A stretch of DNA of 64,000 bases. Origin: Clostridiaceae bacterium. GTDB taxonomy: Bacteria; Bacillota; Clostridia; Oscillospirales; Acutalibacteraceae. The notes under the pieces were generated by a model that saw nothing but the letters and a program-made list of their open reading frames with translations, ran no database searches and was not told the origin of the DNA. Below are positions 63,190 through 64,000 of the stretch, piece by piece. The stretch is from contig JAEEWM010000004.1 of NCBI GenBank assembly GCA_016287385.1, forward strand, positions 140,336-204,335. Reading direction: 5' to 3'. Position 1 is the stretch's first letter. The number at the start of each line of letters is the position of its first letter. Made by a program: the position numbers and the translations under genes.

Positions 63190-64000
63190 TTATCCGAAAA
63201 TACCTAAAAGAATTCTTCTGATTTCAAGAAGTACTCCGTCATCGAACGTCGCGGCATTCGGATTATGCTCAGTTTTGGCATTTATAGCAACCTTTTTGGC
63301 GCGAACCATATCGATAATATTTGTTACACCGTCATTGTTCACGTCGCCCCTGATATCAGTATAGGCCTTTGTGCCGCAGATATTATATACTGCAAGCATC
63401 TGATCCTTCGCTATATTGGTGTCGCCTGTTCCGACGTAGAAGTTGATACCCCAGGAAGCGATACTCGAAAGAGTCGCGCTGCCGTTATGCTCAAACGCGC
63501 TTACGGGGATAACTATATGGTTCCAGCCGTCCTGAGTGATATAATTCTCAAAGAATTCAACGTAATAAACGTTTGCATAATTGCCACCGTTGTAATCGCT
63601 CGGAGTGCTGGAAAGCAGGAATCTCCATCTTGCGCCGCCGTCGCCGTTCCTGGAATCGAGATCGGCAATCGCATCGAGTATGCCCTGTCTGCTTTCAACG
63701 AACATATCGAGCTCAATATAATCCGCGCCTGACAGATCAATCGGAGTCAGATTTTCCTGATAACAACCGGCGTCAAAATATCTGCCGAATCTCCAGCCGC
63801 TTGTAACAAGACCGTTGCCGGCGTTAAGATCCGCCACCGTAGTACCGTTAATATTTCTCTTTTCGGGAGCGGTGATCCTTGTGCCGCAGATATTATATAC
63901 CGCAAGAATCTGATCCTTTGCGATATTGGTATCGTCGGTTCCGACGTAGAAGTTGATACCCCAGGAAGCGATACTCGAAAGAGTCGCGCTGCCGTTATGC
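63190..64000 (-). CDS. Secreted repeat protein with C-terminal dockerin-like module (5'-truncated by the window edge)
   Basis: The frame stays open to the window end, so the start lies outside. At least 270 residues are visible: the end of one repeat, then a full repeat. The full repeat contains the motifs DYIELDMFVESRQG and QDGWNHIVIPVSAF, the same as in the 1469-residue neighbour. A C-terminal dockerin-like module follows, with one clear calcium loop GDVNNDGVTNIIDMVRAKK and a weaker second half (ATFDDGVLLEIRRILLG). Its loop sequence differs from the two type I dockerins at 12 and 37 kb. The two visible repeats are almost identical in DNA, 510 bases apart. Confidence 0.88.
   Translation of the reverse strand, partial: HNGSATLSSIASWGINFYVGTDDTNIAKDQILAVYNICGTRITAPEKRNINGTTVADLNAGNGLVTSGWRFGRYFDAGCYQENLTPIDLSGADYIELDMFVESRQGILDAIADLDSRNGDGGARWRFLLSSTPSDYNGGNYANVYYVEFFENYITQDGWNHIVIPVSAFEHNGSATLSSIASWGINFYVGTGDTNIAKDQMLAVYNICGTKAYTDIRGDVNNDGVTNIIDMVRAKKVAINAKTEHNPNAATFDDGVLLEIRRILLGIFG
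63371..63490 (-). repeat. 170-codon direct repeat unit, copy 1
   Basis: Matches 63881-64000 at an offset of exactly 510 bases with only a few mismatches (for example CTGCAAGCATC versus CCGCAAGAATC). Encodes the segment ending LAVYNICGT. Confidence 0.9.
63881..64000 (-). repeat. 170-codon direct repeat unit, copy 2 (runs off the window)
   Basis: Near-identical to 63371-63490. The repeat continues beyond the window, so the total copy number is unknown. Confidence 0.9.

Noticed and set aside
11905..64000. A local cohesin or scaffoldin partner for the dockerins
   Set aside because: No cohesin-like domain was recognised in any gene of the window.

Overview
The window looks like a chromosomal segment of an anaerobic, endospore-forming, low-to-mid-GC Firmicute of the class Clostridia, most like the Oscillospiraceae/Ruminococcaceae. 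The support is direct. There are six spore-specific genes (spoIVA, yunB, sigK, a 27-codon spoVM, spoVAD and an alpha/beta-type SASP). Strong Shine-Dalgarno sites and consensus SigA promoters occur throughout. An ileS T-box is present, and three secreted proteins carry dockerin modules of the cellulosome type. The species assignment is inference.

Layout. 1-5.1 kb: 3' end of lysS, a nucleosidase, a CDP-alcohol phosphatidyltransferase, then a ZIP transporter and spoIVA on the other strand. 5.1-11.8 kb: a minus-strand ileS operon (T-box leader, ileS, small membrane protein, GH2 beta-galactosidase). 11.8-15.9 kb: plus-strand dockerin protein, LTA-synthase-like enzyme, Nudix hydrolase and LOG protein. 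15.9-21.3 kb: ligA/yunB, sigK, a VTT membrane protein and a Xer-type recombinase. 21.3-24.1 kb: spoVM with a small membrane-protein partner, mgtE and spoVAD. 24.1-33.7 kb: a long overlapping minus-strand operon nusB-xseA-xseB-ispA-dxs-tlyA-nadK-argR-recN-tyrS, probably ending in spoVAD. 33.8-37.4 kb: typA, an exonuclease and a radical SAM enzyme. 37.4-41.2 kb: a 1260-residue secreted dockerin protein with nine repeats. 41.4-47.4 kb: SASP, DUF378 protein, glycosyltransferase, argG-argH under an apparent ARG-box operator, a phosphohexomutase and a 47-residue membrane peptide. 47.4-53.3 kb: a MecA-like adaptor, pgcA-rodA-rpe, rpmB, gph, dCMP deaminase and tRNA-Arg(UCU).

53.2-64 kb is accessory DNA beside the tRNA gene. 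It starts with a duplicated tRNA 3' end enclosing a 110-bp palindromic element. Debris follows: a frameshifted signal-peptide gene and a uxaC fragment. A minus-strand glycan locus comes next: 1469-residue membrane-anchored repeat protein, clan GH-A glycosidase, PL22-like beta-propeller, MFS permease and esterase. The window ends inside a dockerin protein whose 170-residue repeat matches the repeats of the 1469-residue protein.

How the genes work together. SpoIVA and SpoVM are the two founding proteins of the spore coat basal layer. SigK drives late mother-cell genes, SpoVAD belongs to dipicolinate import, and the SASP coats spore DNA. ArgR (27 kb) is the likely repressor of argGH (45 kb). The dockerin and repeat proteins with the glycan locus suggest surface-based capture and breakdown of plant or host polysaccharides. 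No cohesin/scaffoldin gene is visible, so the dockerin partners must lie outside the window.
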